A stretch of 64,000 bases of DNA from Pseudomonas oryzihabitans (GCF_006384975.1 NZ_CP021645.1:2818001-2882000); one strand, 5' to 3'. Shown: positions 19,650 to 29,174, counted from the stretch's first letter. A program made the numbers and translations. Notes: generated by a model not told the origin, from the letters alone.

Positions 19650-20966
19650 TTAGCCTAAACCGGCCGATTGCGGAGGCCCCATGGAGCCGGATTTCGCGCT
19701 GGAGGTCACCTGACGGTCGCGGGTTTCCGGCATCAGCAGCAGATAGAGCACGAAGCCCACGCCGGCGATGGCCGCCAGGGTGGTGAAGGCTGCGGCATAG
19801 CCGAACTTGACGATGATCACCCCGGCGATGGTGGCGCTGATGGCAGCGCCCAGGCCCTGGGCAGTGGCGATGGCGCCCTGGCTGACATTGAAGCGGCCAC
19901 TGCCACGGGTCAGGTCGGCGACGATCACCGGCATCAGCGCCCCGTAGATCCCGGCACCTATGCCATCGAGTAATTGCACCGCCACCAGGTAGTAGGGGCT
20001 GTCGGAGAAGGTATAGAGCACGCCGCGGATCGCCAGCACGGCGAAGGCGAACAGGAAGATCGGCTTACGCCCGAAGGTATCGGCCTTGCGTCCCACCAGG
20101 ATGGCCACCGGCACCATCACGCACTGGGCGGCGACGATGCAGACGGCGACCAGCGAGGTGGCGCTGTCCTTTCCTACGATATGGGTCAGTTGCTGGCCGA
20201 CCGAGGTCAGCATGGCGGCATTGGCCAGGTGGAAGATGGCGGCGAGCAGCGCCAGCAGCTGCAACTTGCGATTGGCCAGCAGCGCCTGCCAGGCCGAGAC
20301 CGGCTTGGCGTCGCGGGCCCCGGGCTCGGTGCTCAGCCCCTGGGCCAGGTCATCGTCGATCTCGTCCTGGGGTACGCGGATGATGGCGACGATGGAGGCC
20401 GCGGCGAGTGCCGCCATTAGCCAGAACACCACGGTGGGACCGAAGAAATAGGCCAGGCCGCCTGCCAGCGCCGCGGAGACGGCGTTGCCGGCATGGTTGA
20501 AGCCCTCGTTGCGGCCGATGTGCCGGGTGAAGGCCTTGGGTCCGACGATGCCCAGGGTGATGGCGGCCAGCGCCGGGGCGAAGATCGCCGCCGCGGCGTG
20601 GGCCAGTGACTGGGTGGCGGCCACCACGTAGAAATTGGAGACGAAGGGCAGCATCACGCTGCAGAGGGTCACCACCAGGGCCGCGACCCCGACCATGAGG
20701 CGCTTGTGGCGGGTCCGGTCGATCAGGGCGCCGGCCGGGGTCTGGGCGATCAAGCCGGCGATGCCGGCCAGGGTCATGATGAAACCCGCGGTGGCCTCGT
20801 TCCAGCCCTCTCCCGGACCGCGCACAGCGATCAGATAGATGGCGAGATAGGGGCCCAGGCCGTCGCGAACGTCGGCCAGGGTGAAGTTGAGGGCATCCAG
20901 GGCATGGCGCGCGCGGCGCGAGGGTTCGGCGCCAGTCCCGGCGGCCGGGGAAAGGGTCTCTGACAT
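19650..20966 (-). CDS. MFS transporter
   Basis: A 438-residue protein with about 12 helices. Motif A-like loops are GALIDRTRHKRLMVG in the N half and ILVGRKADTFGRKPIF in the C half. The start at 20966 (MSETLSP) is preceded by a short cytoplasmic tail; the open frame further upstream is low-complexity and unlikely to be translated. Substrate not predictable. Confidence 0.8.
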   Translation of the reverse strand: MSETLSPAAGTGAEPSRRARHALDALNFTLADVRDGLGPYLAIYLIAVRGPGEGWNEATAGFIMTLAGIAGLIAQTPAGALIDRTRHKRLMVGVAALVVTLCSVMLPFVSNFYVVAATQSLAHAAAAIFAPALAAITLGIVGPKAFTRHIGRNEGFNHAGNAVSAALAGGLAYFFGPTVVFWLMAALAAASIVAIIRVPQDEIDDDLAQGLSTEPGARDAKPVSAWQALLANRKLQLLALLAAIFHLANAAMLTSVGQQLTHIVGKDSATSLVAVCIVAAQCVMVPVAILVGRKADTFGRKPIFLFAFAVLAIRGVLYTFSDSPYYLVAVQLLDGIGAGIYGALMPVIVADLTRGSGRFNVSQGAIATAQGLGAAISATIAGVIIVKFGYAAAFTTLAAIAGVGFVLYLLLMPETRDRQVTSSAKSGSMGPPQSAGLG

Positions 20967-21250
20967 GAGCGGGCATCCGTAGCGAGGGTTGGGGGTCGCC
21001 CGGGTGATGTCCGCTGGACCTGCACCCCGTGGCACACCTCGCCCCGGCTGGTTGGCGACGCCCGGAAAGCTCCGCGACGCCACGCCAAACCACCGCTGCC
21101 AGGGGAGGTTGCAAAATGTGACCGGAGCGAAGCGATGCTAGTGCCGTGCCAGCCTGAAAGAATCTGTCTAGTGCGCCTCTTTCCGAACCCTGGCTACCGT
21201 TTTTTGCCCAGCGCCCCCTGGCTCCGCGCATGTCGCGGCCGTCCGTCGCC

Positions 21251-22201
21251 TCAGGCCACCTGGCGTGCCGGAACCGGGCTGCTTTCCTGCGCCAGCTCCA
21301 CGGTCGCGCCCTCTTCGCTGCGCGGCCGCAGCATCGACAGGAGATTGGCCTCGATGGTGGCGCACAGCTTGTCCATGGTGATCTGGTGCTGGCTGTCGGC
21401 GAAGGGCGCCTGCAGATCGCTGCCGATGCGCTCCAGGGCCAACAGCATGAAGCCGACCACGGTGGACACCAGCGGGGTGAACCAGCCCAGGGTCGACACC
21501 AGTCCGAGCGGCATGGCGATGCAGAACAGGAAGCTGAACAGCTGCGGAAAGCACACATAGGGATAGGGCAAGGGCGTGTTGGCGATGCGCTCCATGCCGC
21601 CCTGCCAGTTGGACATGTCCACCAGGGTCTCTTCCAACCGCGCCAGGCGGATGCTGTCCAGGCGGCCCTGGCGGTACTCGCTGGCGATCAGCTCGGCGGT
21701 GCCGGCGAGGATGTCGTTGGCGAAGTTGAGGCTGCCCTCGGCCAGCGCCAGTTCGTGGCGGGCGAGATAGGGCGCCGCGGCCTGGGCCGGGTCCTGGCGC
21801 TTGAGCTGGGCGCGCAGGGCGTGCAGATAGCCCATGTGCCGACGCAGCAGCACCGGCTTGACCCTATTCTGCCCGGCCCCCGCGTCATCGATCAGGGTCA
21901 GCACCTGGCGGCCGAAGCTGCGCGAACTGTTGACCATGGCGCCCCACAGGGTCCGCGCCTCCCACCAGCGGCCATAGGCGCTGCTGTTGCGAAAGCTGAT
22001 CAGCACCACCAGCGCCGAGCACAGCAGGGTCAGGGGTGTGAGCGGCAGATCGAAGCGATCGTCGACGAACAGCATGGCGTCCACCGTCACCGCCACGTCC
22101 CACAGCAGTAAGCCGAACAACGACCAGCCGACATAGCTGAAGCTGGTACGCAGGAACTGGACTTTCTTCTGGATCGAACGGAGCTGGATCGGACTGGACA
22201 T
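21251..22201 (-). CDS. Bestrophin-family channel protein
   Basis: A 316-residue membrane protein of the bestrophin/UPF0187 (YneE) family. The family features VLISFRNSSAYGRWWEARTL and PLPYPYVCFPQLFSFLF are clear. Bacterial homologues are pentameric channels. The last 20 residues are variable. It is transcribed alone; the 284-bp spacer after its 3' end up to the MFS gene holds nothing recognisable. Confidence 0.85.
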   Translation of the reverse strand: MSSPIQLRSIQKKVQFLRTSFSYVGWSLFGLLLWDVAVTVDAMLFVDDRFDLPLTPLTLLCSALVVLISFRNSSAYGRWWEARTLWGAMVNSSRSFGRQVLTLIDDAGAGQNRVKPVLLRRHMGYLHALRAQLKRQDPAQAAAPYLARHELALAEGSLNFANDILAGTAELIASEYRQGRLDSIRLARLEETLVDMSNWQGGMERIANTPLPYPYVCFPQLFSFLFCIAMPLGLVSTLGWFTPLVSTVVGFMLLALERIGSDLQAPFADSQHQITMDKLCATIEANLLSMLRPRSEEGATVELAQESSPVPARQVA

Positions 22202-22640
22202 CTGGCACTCCCGGCGGCGGCGCGGCTTCTCGATTCATGGTTGCCCGTGCCTCCTGACCTCTCACCACGGGCCTTCGACCCGTCGCCGCGCCTCCTCCTG
22301 AGCCTGCAACCTGTTCACGAGACTAGTCGGCGGCCCTTAAGTCAAACTTAATCCGAGACCGACCGATGGATCATGGCAAAGTGCCGTGCCAGAGCGCTTC
22401 GCCGCCTCTGCGACGGCTCTAGCGGGAGCCTTTCGTGCCAGCCCGACCGCTGATCGGCCTGGTCTCGGGCCCGGCCTGCCGAAAACGAGAAACGTGATCG
22501 ATTCGCCAGTTGGCGAGGGTCAGCGGACGCCAGGCGAACGCCCCTACCGGCGACCCGCGCCGCTTTTGGGACGCCCAGCGCCCTCCCCGGCCAGGATGAC
22601 GTGCCATAATCCGGCCACCTTTGCCGTCCTAGATGCCTGC
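22202..22640. other. Intergenic region between bestrophin and DUF748 genes
   Basis: This 439-bp spacer must contain the divergent promoters of both genes. Open frames run through it on both strands but they have no recognisable protein character. I found no clear operator or RNA structure. Confidence 0.4.
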
Positions 22641-25496
22641 ATGCCCAGAATTGTGAAAGCGAGCCTCGTCCTGCTCGCGCTCTTGGCCCTCTACAGTCTG
22701 CTCGGCTTCGTCGTCGGACCGCGCCTCGCCCTGCACTACCTCAACCAGACGCTGGCCGAACGCCTCACCCAGCCGGCGCACCTGCAGGCCCTGAGCTTCA
22801 ACCCCTTCACCCTGGAGCTGCGCGCCCAGGGCTTGCTGATCGGCCCGGCCGAGCAGCCCACGGTGGCCGCCGAAGGCCTCTACGCCAATCTGCAACTGGA
22901 CAGCCTCTGGCGGCGCACCCTGCACCTCACCGACGTCCGCCTCGACCAGCCACGGGTCGACCTGCGCATCGCCAAGGGTGGTGCGGTCAACCTGGCGGGG
23001 CTCTGGCGCAGCGATCCGACCGACGCCTCCGCCGCGCCGGCGCCCACCCCGGAGCAGCCGAGCCAGCCCTTCCCGGTACACATCGAACGCATCGCCCTGG
23101 TGGGCGGGCAGCTGCATTACCTCGATGCCCAGGGCGCCCAGCCGGTGGAGGTCACCTTCACCCCGCTGGACGCCCAGTTGCAGGATTTCCGCACCCGCAG
23201 CAGCGAGACCCCGGGCCAGCTGGCGCTGACCGCCACCACCGCCCAGGGCGGCCAACTCACCTGGAAAGGCAGCCTGGACCTTGAGCCCCTGCGCAGCGAG
23301 GGCGACCTGACCCTGAAGGACGTGAGCCTCGCGCCCTGGTGGCCCTATGTGCGCAACCAGCTACCCCTGGCCCTCGCCAAGGGCCGGCTGGAAGCCAGCA
23401 CCCACTACCGACTGGACCTGACCAAGACGCTGCAACTGCAACTCAGCCAGGGCCGCCTGGCACTCGACGACGTCGCCGTCCAGGCGGTGGGCGCCGAACC
23501 CAAGGCCAGCTTCAAGCACTTCGCCGCCGAGGGCCTCGCCCTGGATCTGCAGAAGCGCGAGGTCAGCATCGCTCGGCTGCGTGGCAACGGCCTGGATGCC
23601 TGGGGCAATCGCGAGAAGGACGGCAGCCTGGACTGGCAGAAGCTGTTCCCCAGCAGTGACGCCCCCAGTAGCGGGCCGGCCTGGCGGGTGCAGCTCAAGG
23701 ACGTCCAGCTCAGCGACAACCAGCTGCACCTGGTGGACCGGGTACCGCCGGACCCGGCCAGTCTCTACTTCAGCGGCCTGGACCTGGCGCTGAAGGACTT
23801 CGACAGCCAGGGCGATAAGCCCTTCGGCCTCGACCTCAAGACCACCCTGGGCGATCGCGGCCGCATCACCGTCGACGGCCAGCTGGCGCTCGCCCCTTTG
23901 CAGGGCAACTTCGCCGTCAGCATCGACGAACTCAACCTGCGTCAGGCCCAGCCCTATCTCAGCCCCTACCTGCGCCTGGAAATCCGCAGCGGCCAACTCG
24001 CCGGCCGCCTCAAGGTGGCCCTGGCCGCCGGCGACCCGCTGGACCTCAGAGTCAGCGGCAACGCCCAGATCACCCAGGTGCATCTGCTGGACACCCTGCA
24101 CCAGCAGGACTTCATGCGCTGGCAGTTGCTCGACTTGCAGGGCATCGCCTTCGACCTGGGCAAGCGCCTGGTCATCGACAAGATCGACCTGGAAAAGCCC
24201 TATGGCACCCTGGTGATCAACCAGGACCTGAGCAACAACTTCAGTGCCCTGCTGGTCCCCCAGCCCAAGACCGACAGCAAGGATCCAGCGCCGCCCATGC
24301 AGATCCGCATCGGCGGGGTGAACATCAAGGACGGCAGCGCCGATTTCGCCGACAACAGCCTCAAGCCCGGTTTCGCCACCAATATCCAGTCCCTGGAAGG
24401 CGGCATCGGCACCCTGGATACCGCCGCCTCGAAACCGGCCGACATCCACCTCTCCGGCAAGGTCGACCGCTTCGCCCCGGTGGAGATCAAGGGCCGCCTC
24501 GATCCCCTCGACCCCTGGCAGCAACTGGACGTGACCGCCTATTTCCGCCAGGTCGAACTCACCACTCTGTCGCCCTACACCGGCAAGTTCGCCGGCTATG
24601 CGGTACGTAAGGGCCGCCTGGACCTGGACCTGCAATACCGCATCGACGACGGCAAGCTGCAGGCGCAGAACCACGTGGTGCTCGACCAGCTGGAACTGGG
24701 TGACCGGGTGGACAGCAAGGACGCCGTGGATCTACCACTGCGCCTGGCGGTGGCCCTGCTCAAGGACAGCCACGGCCGCATCGATCTACGCCTGCCGGTG
24801 GCGGGCAATCTCGACGACCCCAACTTCAGCGTCATGCCGGTGGTCTGGCAGACCCTGCGCAATCTGCTGAGTCGCGCCGTCCAGGCGCCCTTCCGCATGC
24901 TGGCGGGTCTCGTCGGCGGACACGAGGCCAACCTCGACGCCATCGACTTCGCCCCGGGCAGCAGCAGCCTCTCCGCCCAGGCCCGCAGTGACCTGGACAA
25001 GCTGGCCGCGGCCCTGCGCCAGCGACCGCAACTGACGGTGGAAGTCGAGGGCCACGCCAGCGCCGCCAGCGACGGCCGCGCCCTGGCCGCCAGCCAGTTG
25101 GAAAAGGACTTCCAGACCCAGTATTTCAACCTGCTGCAACGCCGGGGCGACAAGGTGCCGGCCGATCCGAGTCAGTTGCAGGTGCCCGCCGACATGCGCG
25201 CGCCGCTGCTGGAAGGCCTGTACCGCCTGCGGCTACAGGCGCAACCGCCGCAGGAATGGGATAGTCTTGACGATGCCACCCGCACGGCGCGCCTGCGGCA
25301 GGCGGTCCTCGAAGCCTGGAGCGGCAACGACGGCCTCCTGCGCAGCCTGGCCCAGCAACGCGCGAGCGCCATCAAGACCTATCTGGTGGACACGGCGAAA
25401 CTGGATGCCCAGCGGGTCTATCTGCTGGACGTCAGCACTCAACCCAAATCCGGCGAGACGCCCACGGCCGCACAGTTGCAGCTCGGCGCGCTCTGA
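22641..25496 (+). CDS. DUF748 (AsmA-like) envelope protein with OmpA-like C-terminus
   Basis: A 951-residue protein with one N-terminal membrane anchor (ASLVLLALLALYSLLGFVV) and a very long periplasmic region of repeated beta strands typical of DUF748/AsmA-like proteins, a group implicated in lipid transfer between membranes. Residues about 770-830 (IDFAPGSSSLSAQARSDLDK and later VEVEGHAS) look like an OmpA-type peptidoglycan-binding half-domain. The ATG at 22641 gives the usual anchor position. Two small DUF2845 genes follow at once. Confidence 0.85.
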   Translation: MPRIVKASLVLLALLALYSLLGFVVGPRLALHYLNQTLAERLTQPAHLQALSFNPFTLELRAQGLLIGPAEQPTVAAEGLYANLQLDSLWRRTLHLTDVRLDQPRVDLRIAKGGAVNLAGLWRSDPTDASAAPAPTPEQPSQPFPVHIERIALVGGQLHYLDAQGAQPVEVTFTPLDAQLQDFRTRSSETPGQLALTATTAQGGQLTWKGSLDLEPLRSEGDLTLKDVSLAPWWPYVRNQLPLALAKGRLEASTHYRLDLTKTLQLQLSQGRLALDDVAVQAVGAEPKASFKHFAAEGLALDLQKREVSIARLRGNGLDAWGNREKDGSLDWQKLFPSSDAPSSGPAWRVQLKDVQLSDNQLHLVDRVPPDPASLYFSGLDLALKDFDSQGDKPFGLDLKTTLGDRGRITVDGQLALAPLQGNFAVSIDELNLRQAQPYLSPYLRLEIRSGQLAGRLKVALAAGDPLDLRVSGNAQITQVHLLDTLHQQDFMRWQLLDLQGIAFDLGKRLVIDKIDLEKPYGTLVINQDLSNNFSALLVPQPKTDSKDPAPPMQIRIGGVNIKDGSADFADNSLKPGFATNIQSLEGGIGTLDTAASKPADIHLSGKVDRFAPVEIKGRLDPLDPWQQLDVTAYFRQVELTTLSPYTGKFAGYAVRKGRLDLDLQYRIDDGKLQAQNHVVLDQLELGDRVDSKDAVDLPLRLAVALLKDSHGRIDLRLPVAGNLDDPNFSVMPVVWQTLRNLLSRAVQAPFRMLAGLVGGHEANLDAIDFAPGSSSLSAQARSDLDKLAAALRQRPQLTVEVEGHASAASDGRALAASQLEKDFQTQYFNLLQRRGDKVPADPSQLQVPADMRAPLLEGLYRLRLQAQPPQEWDSLDDATRTARLRQAVLEAWSGNDGLLRSLAQQRASAIKTYLVDTAKLDAQRVYLLDVSTQPKSGETPTAAQLQLGAL

Positions 25497-25515
25497 CCGG
25501 TCAGGAGACCCTGTC

Positions 25516-25800
25516 ATGCGTGCCCTGCTCGCCGCCTTCGCCCTGCTGATCGCCACCGGCGCCGCCGCCGATACCCTGCGTTGCGGCAATGCCTTGGTCA
25601 GTCGGGGTGATCGCACCTTCGAAGTCCGGCAGAAATGCGGCGAGCCGGTGCACCGCGACCTGGTGGGCTACGAGCTGGGCGCCAATCTACGCCGCGAGGC
25701 GGTGATCGAAGAATGGGTCTATGGTCCCAAGAACGGTGCCACCTACATCCTCACCTTCGAAGCCAACCGCCTCACCCGCATCGAGTCCAAGCGCGAATGA
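25516..25800 (+). CDS. DUF2845 exported small protein, copy 1
   Basis: A 94-residue secreted protein with a signal peptide (cleavage near ATGAAADTLRCG). The mature part keeps the family pattern LRCGNALVSRGD, a second Cys in KCGEP, and EEWVYGPKNG. The two cysteines may form a disulfide. It overlaps the next, paralogous gene by ATGA, and lies 19 bp after the DUF748 gene, so the three are probably one operon. Function unknown. Confidence 0.8.
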   Translation: MRALLAAFALLIATGAAADTLRCGNALVSRGDRTFEVRQKCGEPVHRDLVGYELGANLRREAVIEEWVYGPKNGATYILTFEANRLTRIESKRE

Positions 25801-26096
25801 AAGGCTGCGCCCTGCTCCTCCTGGTCCTGCTCGCCAGCGGTACCGCCCAGGCCGCCTCCTTGAGATGCGGCAGCGCCCTGGTCTCCGACGGCTCCACCAC
25901 CCACGAGGTACGCGACAGATGCGGCGATCCGCTGAGCATCACTCCCCTGGGCGAACGCCAGGTAAGGGACGCCTACGGCTATCGCCAGGTGGAATTCGTC
26001 GAGGAATGGGCCTATGGCCCCTGGAACGGCATGCTGTATTTCCTCACCTTCCGCGGCGGCCGCCTGGCCGAGGTGGACAGTAAGAGGGCCAACTGA
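25797..26096 (+). CDS. DUF2845 exported small protein, copy 2
   Basis: A 99-residue paralogue of the preceding gene with its own signal peptide (cleavage after AQAA). It shares SLRCGSALVSDG, RCGDP and EEWAYGPWNG with copy 1. The ATG overlaps the stop codon of copy 1. Tandem copies point to gene duplication or to partners that act together. Function unknown. Confidence 0.8.
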   Translation: MKGCALLLLVLLASGTAQAASLRCGSALVSDGSTTHEVRDRCGDPLSITPLGERQVRDAYGYRQVEFVEEWAYGPWNGMLYFLTFRGGRLAEVDSKRAN

Positions 26097-26132
26097 GGCC
26101 GCTTGCCCGCACCAGACCGCTGCGATCCGCCG

Positions 26133-26227
26133 CGTAGGTTGGGTTGAGACGGCTCCATCGTCGAAGCCCAACGAGGATGTTCAATCTTGGGCACCGTTGG
26201 GCTTCGCTGCGCTCAACCCAACCTACG
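26133..26227. repeat. Nested palindromic repeat (GTAGGTTGGGTTGAG family)
   Basis: The outer arms CGTAGGTTGGGTTGAG (26133-26148) and its exact complement (26212-26227) enclose inner arms CGAAGCCCAACG (26162-26173) and complement (26195-26206). The sequence belongs to a repeat family seen between genes in many proteobacterial genomes. Here it lies between the convergent DUF2845 and quinone reductase genes and could form a long hairpin. Confidence 0.75.
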
Positions 26228-26322
26228 GCTCGCCTCGGTAGCGTCGCTCCGTAGCGTGGAAAACCGCAGAGCGTTTTCCACTGGGACACAGACAACCGGA
26301 GTGGCGCCCCCTGCCCCACCCC

Positions 26323-27105
26323 TCACTCCTCCCGCAAATGAACGCCCAACCCCGTCCGCCCCGGTGCCAGCTCGGGCCTCAGGGTCAGGGCCGGGATCTC
26401 GTAGTCGCCCCCATTCTGCCGCCGGAATGGCAGGGGAGCGTCCGTCGCCAGCCCATCCAGCCGGGCGCCGTAGGCCTGGCAGAGCCGCTCGAAACCCGCG
26501 GCATCGACCTTACTGGTGCGATAGACCGGAAACGGTGGCAACACGCTGAAACCGGGATAGAAGAGGATGCCGTGCTGGATGGGAAAGAGGATGTCGTCCA
26601 GGCCGCCATTGATGCCGCGCCCGCTGTAGTGCGATTCCCAGCCGCCGCAGGTCACCACCAGCATGGCGCGCTTGCCGGCCAGGGTGCCTTCGCCGTAGCG
26701 GTCGCCCCAGTGGCTGTCGCTGTGCTCACCCACGCCATAGGCGAAGCCACAGGCATAGACGCGCTCCACCCAGCCCTTGAGGATGGCAGGCAGCGAAAAC
26801 CACCACAGTGGAAATTGCAGGATGACCGCATCAGCCCACAGTAACTTGGCCTGTTCGGCGGCGATGTCATCCGGTTGTACGTCCCCGGCGTAGGCCCGCT
26901 GGGAATCCAGCACCGCATCGAAGCGTTCCCCCGGCGCCAGGTGCGGCGCATCCGCGGCATCCAGGGTGGCCTTCCAGCCCATGGCGTAGAGATCGGAAAG
27001 CTGCACCTCATGACCGGATTCCTGCAGATGGGCGACGGCGAAGTCGCGCAGGGCGCCATTGAGGGAGCGGGGTTCGGGATGGGCGTAGACCAGCAGGACC
27101 TTCAT
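26323..27105 (-). CDS. NAD(P)H dehydrogenase (quinone), flavodoxin fold
   Basis: A 260-residue protein of the NQO1/MdaB/KefF-like family that reduces quinones by two electrons using FAD or FMN. It opens with VLLVYAHPEPRSLNGAL, and has the family stretches AVILQFPLWWFSLPAILKGW and CGGWESHYSGRGINGG. Start at 27105 (MKVLL); an ATG nine bases upstream is possible. It is divergent from a LysR regulator, the usual setting for such quinone-stress genes. Confidence 0.87.
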   Translation of the reverse strand: MKVLLVYAHPEPRSLNGALRDFAVAHLQESGHEVQLSDLYAMGWKATLDAADAPHLAPGERFDAVLDSQRAYAGDVQPDDIAAEQAKLLWADAVILQFPLWWFSLPAILKGWVERVYACGFAYGVGEHSDSHWGDRYGEGTLAGKRAMLVVTCGGWESHYSGRGINGGLDDILFPIQHGILFYPGFSVLPPFPVYRTSKVDAAGFERLCQAYGARLDGLATDAPLPFRRQNGGDYEIPALTLRPELAPGRTGLGVHLREE

Positions 27106-27191
27106 GGTGAGCACCTCGTGAGGGAGAGGTGCCCAGGCTAGAAGCGACCGCGCTATGCTGAAAATGAATTACCGAAACAGCAGCCATTGCC

Positions 27192-28094
27192 ATGCACAAT
27201 ACCTTGCGCCGCCTCGACCTCAATCTGCTGGTCACCCTCGACGCCCTGCTCGCCGAACTCAATGTGACCCGCGCGGCGCGGCGGCTCAACCTGGCGCAGC
27301 CCACCGTGAGTCTGCAACTCGGCCGGCTCCGCCAGCTGCTGGACGATCCCCTGCTCTTGCCGGGGCCGCGCGGCATGCGGCCCACGGCGCGCGCCGAGAC
27401 CCTGCGCGAACCGCTGCGCCAGGCCCTGGCCGCGCTGGAGGACGCCCTGGCCCCCGCCGCGCCCTTCGACCCGGCCCGCGCCGAACGCACCTGGCGCATC
27501 GCCGCCAGCGACCACAGCGCCACCACCTTGCTGACGCCGCTCCTGGCCGAGCTGCGCCAGCAGGCTCCGGGCCTGCGCCTGGCATTGCTCGACAAAAAGC
27601 CGGACCTGCTCGCCGAGCAGTTGGAAGGCGATCGCCTGGACCTGGCGCTGGACGTGGCCGATGCCGCCGCATCCGGCCTGCGCCAGCGGCTGCTGTTCAC
27701 CGAACGCTATCTGCTGGCCGGGCGCCGCGGCCATCCCGCCCTGCGCGAGCCGGTCTCCCTGGAAGCCTTCTGCCAATTGGACCAGGCGTTGGTCTCACCC
27801 AATGGGGGCGGCTTCGCCAGCGCCACCGACCGCCTGCTGGCGGAGCGCGGCCTGGCGCGGCGGGTGGTGCTGTCGGTGCCGCACTTCTCCACCCTGGCCA
27901 GCGCCCTGCTCGCCAGCGATCTGGTCGCCCTGCTGCCGGCGCGGATCGCCCTGACCCATCCCGGCCTGCAGACGCAGCAGCCGCCGCTGGCCGTGCCGGG
28001 CTTCGACATGCTGCTGCTCTGGCCCGAACGCCTGCACCGCGATCCCGCCCATGCCTGGTTGCGCGAGCGGATCGTCTCCAGCCTCACGGGGTGA
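27192..28094 (+). CDS. LysR-family regulator of the adjacent quinone reductase
   Basis: A 300-residue regulator with the NodD/LinR-like N-terminus MHNTLRRLDLNLLVTLDALL and HTH NVTRAARRLNLAQPTVSLQLGR, then a substrate-binding domain. It is divergent from the quinone reductase with an 86-bp spacer, so it probably controls that gene in response to an aromatic or quinone ligand. Confidence 0.85.
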   Translation: MHNTLRRLDLNLLVTLDALLAELNVTRAARRLNLAQPTVSLQLGRLRQLLDDPLLLPGPRGMRPTARAETLREPLRQALAALEDALAPAAPFDPARAERTWRIAASDHSATTLLTPLLAELRQQAPGLRLALLDKKPDLLAEQLEGDRLDLALDVADAAASGLRQRLLFTERYLLAGRRGHPALREPVSLEAFCQLDQALVSPNGGGFASATDRLLAERGLARRVVLSVPHFSTLASALLASDLVALLPARIALTHPGLQTQQPPLAVPGFDMLLLWPERLHRDPAHAWLRERIVSSLTG

Positions 28095-28239
28095 ACGCCA
28101 ATCGACTCTGCATATGGACGGCATACAGCGGCTTGGCTTTGCGTCCGTTGCCTTGGCCAGCATCCTCTGTCGCCTTATCCGAACGCGGCGCGACTGGCCG
28201 CAGTCGCATGCCTAGTCAGTTCCCATTCTGGAGTCCTCC

Positions 28240-28941
28240 ATGTCCAAGCTACGTCTCTTCACCTCGCCGTCCGCCTTTCCCAATCCCCAGCGGCTGCGGC
28301 TGTTCATCCATGAAAAGGGCATCGCCGACCAGTTCGAGGAGGTCATCCTGAAGATGGCGCCCGAGGGCGAGCAACGACAGTGGCAGCACCTCAAGCGCAA
28401 TCCCTGGGGCGAGACGCCCACCCTGGAACTCGCCGAGGGCGGTTATCTGGCCGAGAGCGCGGCCATCGCCCGCTATCTGGACCAGGCCTATCCCGGGCGC
28501 AAGGTGTTTGGCGAGACGCCACTGGAGCAGGGCCAGGACGCCATGTGGAACGACCGCATCTTCGTCCATGTGCTCTATCGCATCGTCACCATGTTCCATG
28601 TGCAGCACGAAGGCCTCGGCCACAAGCTGGAGCTGACCCACAATCCGCAATGGGGCGAGCACTGCCGCAAAGAGGCGCTGATGCACGCGGCGCTGGTGGA
28701 TCGGCACCTGGCCGATGGCCGCGAGTGGCTGCTGGGCGGCGCGGCGCCAACCTTTGCCGACATCACCCTGTGCACCGCCATCGCCTTCTCCAAGTACCCC
28801 ACCAACCAGACGCCGCTGGACGAGCGCTTCGAGCACCTGGCGGCCTTCTGGGCCCGCTGGCAAGAGCGCGACAGCTTCCGCGCGGCCTATGCCGACGGCA
28901 ACAGCGGCCTGGACGAGCTGGCGTCCCTGGCGCGCGGCTGA
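28240..28941 (+). CDS. Glutathione S-transferase
   Basis: A 233-residue cytosolic transferase. The N-terminal thioredoxin-like domain has NPWGETPTLELAEGGYLAESAAIARYLD, which holds the cis-Pro and the ES pair that binds the glutathione gamma-glutamyl group; the C-terminal helical domain contains APTFADITLCTAIAF. The substrate is not predictable. A short repeat and a MITE-like palindrome follow its stop codon. Confidence 0.87.
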   Translation: MSKLRLFTSPSAFPNPQRLRLFIHEKGIADQFEEVILKMAPEGEQRQWQHLKRNPWGETPTLELAEGGYLAESAAIARYLDQAYPGRKVFGETPLEQGQDAMWNDRIFVHVLYRIVTMFHVQHEGLGHKLELTHNPQWGEHCRKEALMHAALVDRHLADGREWLLGGAAPTFADITLCTAIAFSKYPTNQTPLDERFEHLAAFWARWQERDSFRAAYADGNSGLDELASLARG

Positions 28942-28955
28942 TCCCGCGCCAACCG

Positions 28956-28990
28956 CCCCCTCTCCCCCTGGGAGAGGGCTGGGGTGAGGG
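28956..28990. repeat. Dispersed CCTCTCCC...GGTGAGGG repeat, copy 1
   Basis: CCCCCTCTCCCCCTGGGAGAGGG plus GGGGTGAGGG. The first part is a hairpin (CCCTCTCCC / GGGAGAGGG). Two more copies occur at 43228-43261 and 57899-57933, always between genes. Confidence 0.7.
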
Positions 28991-29007
28991 CCGCACGGTG
29001 GAAGCCG

Positions 29008-29174
29008 CTAGTGTGGTGTTTCAGAAGTTCGCGCAAGAATTGGCGAGTGATTTTTGTTCCTGGGGTAGGCGCCGGGACGAGTCATAGCAGGGCTATGGCG
29101 AGGAGCGGCAACACCGCCCAGGAGCAAAAAACGCCGCCAAAATTGTGTAGATAACTTCTGAAACACCACACTAG
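29008..29174. mobile_element. 167-bp MITE-like palindromic element
   Basis: The ends CTAGTGTGGTGTTTCAGAAGTT-type (22 nt, 29008-29029) are exactly complementary to 29153-29174. The interior is also an imperfect palindrome: AATTGGCG...TTTTTGTTCCTGGGG on the left pairs with CCCAGGAGCAAAAAACGCCGCCAAAATT on the right, with a loop around CATAGCAGGGCTATG. There is no coding capacity, so transposase would act in trans. The right-end CTAG carries the stop codon of the neighbouring gene, and both ends read CTAG, which could be the target duplication. Confidence 0.75.

Noticed and set aside
19650..21083. Longer start for the MFS gene at 21083
   Set aside because: The added 39 residues are low-complexity and precede the normal cytoplasmic N-terminus; the start at 20966 is better.
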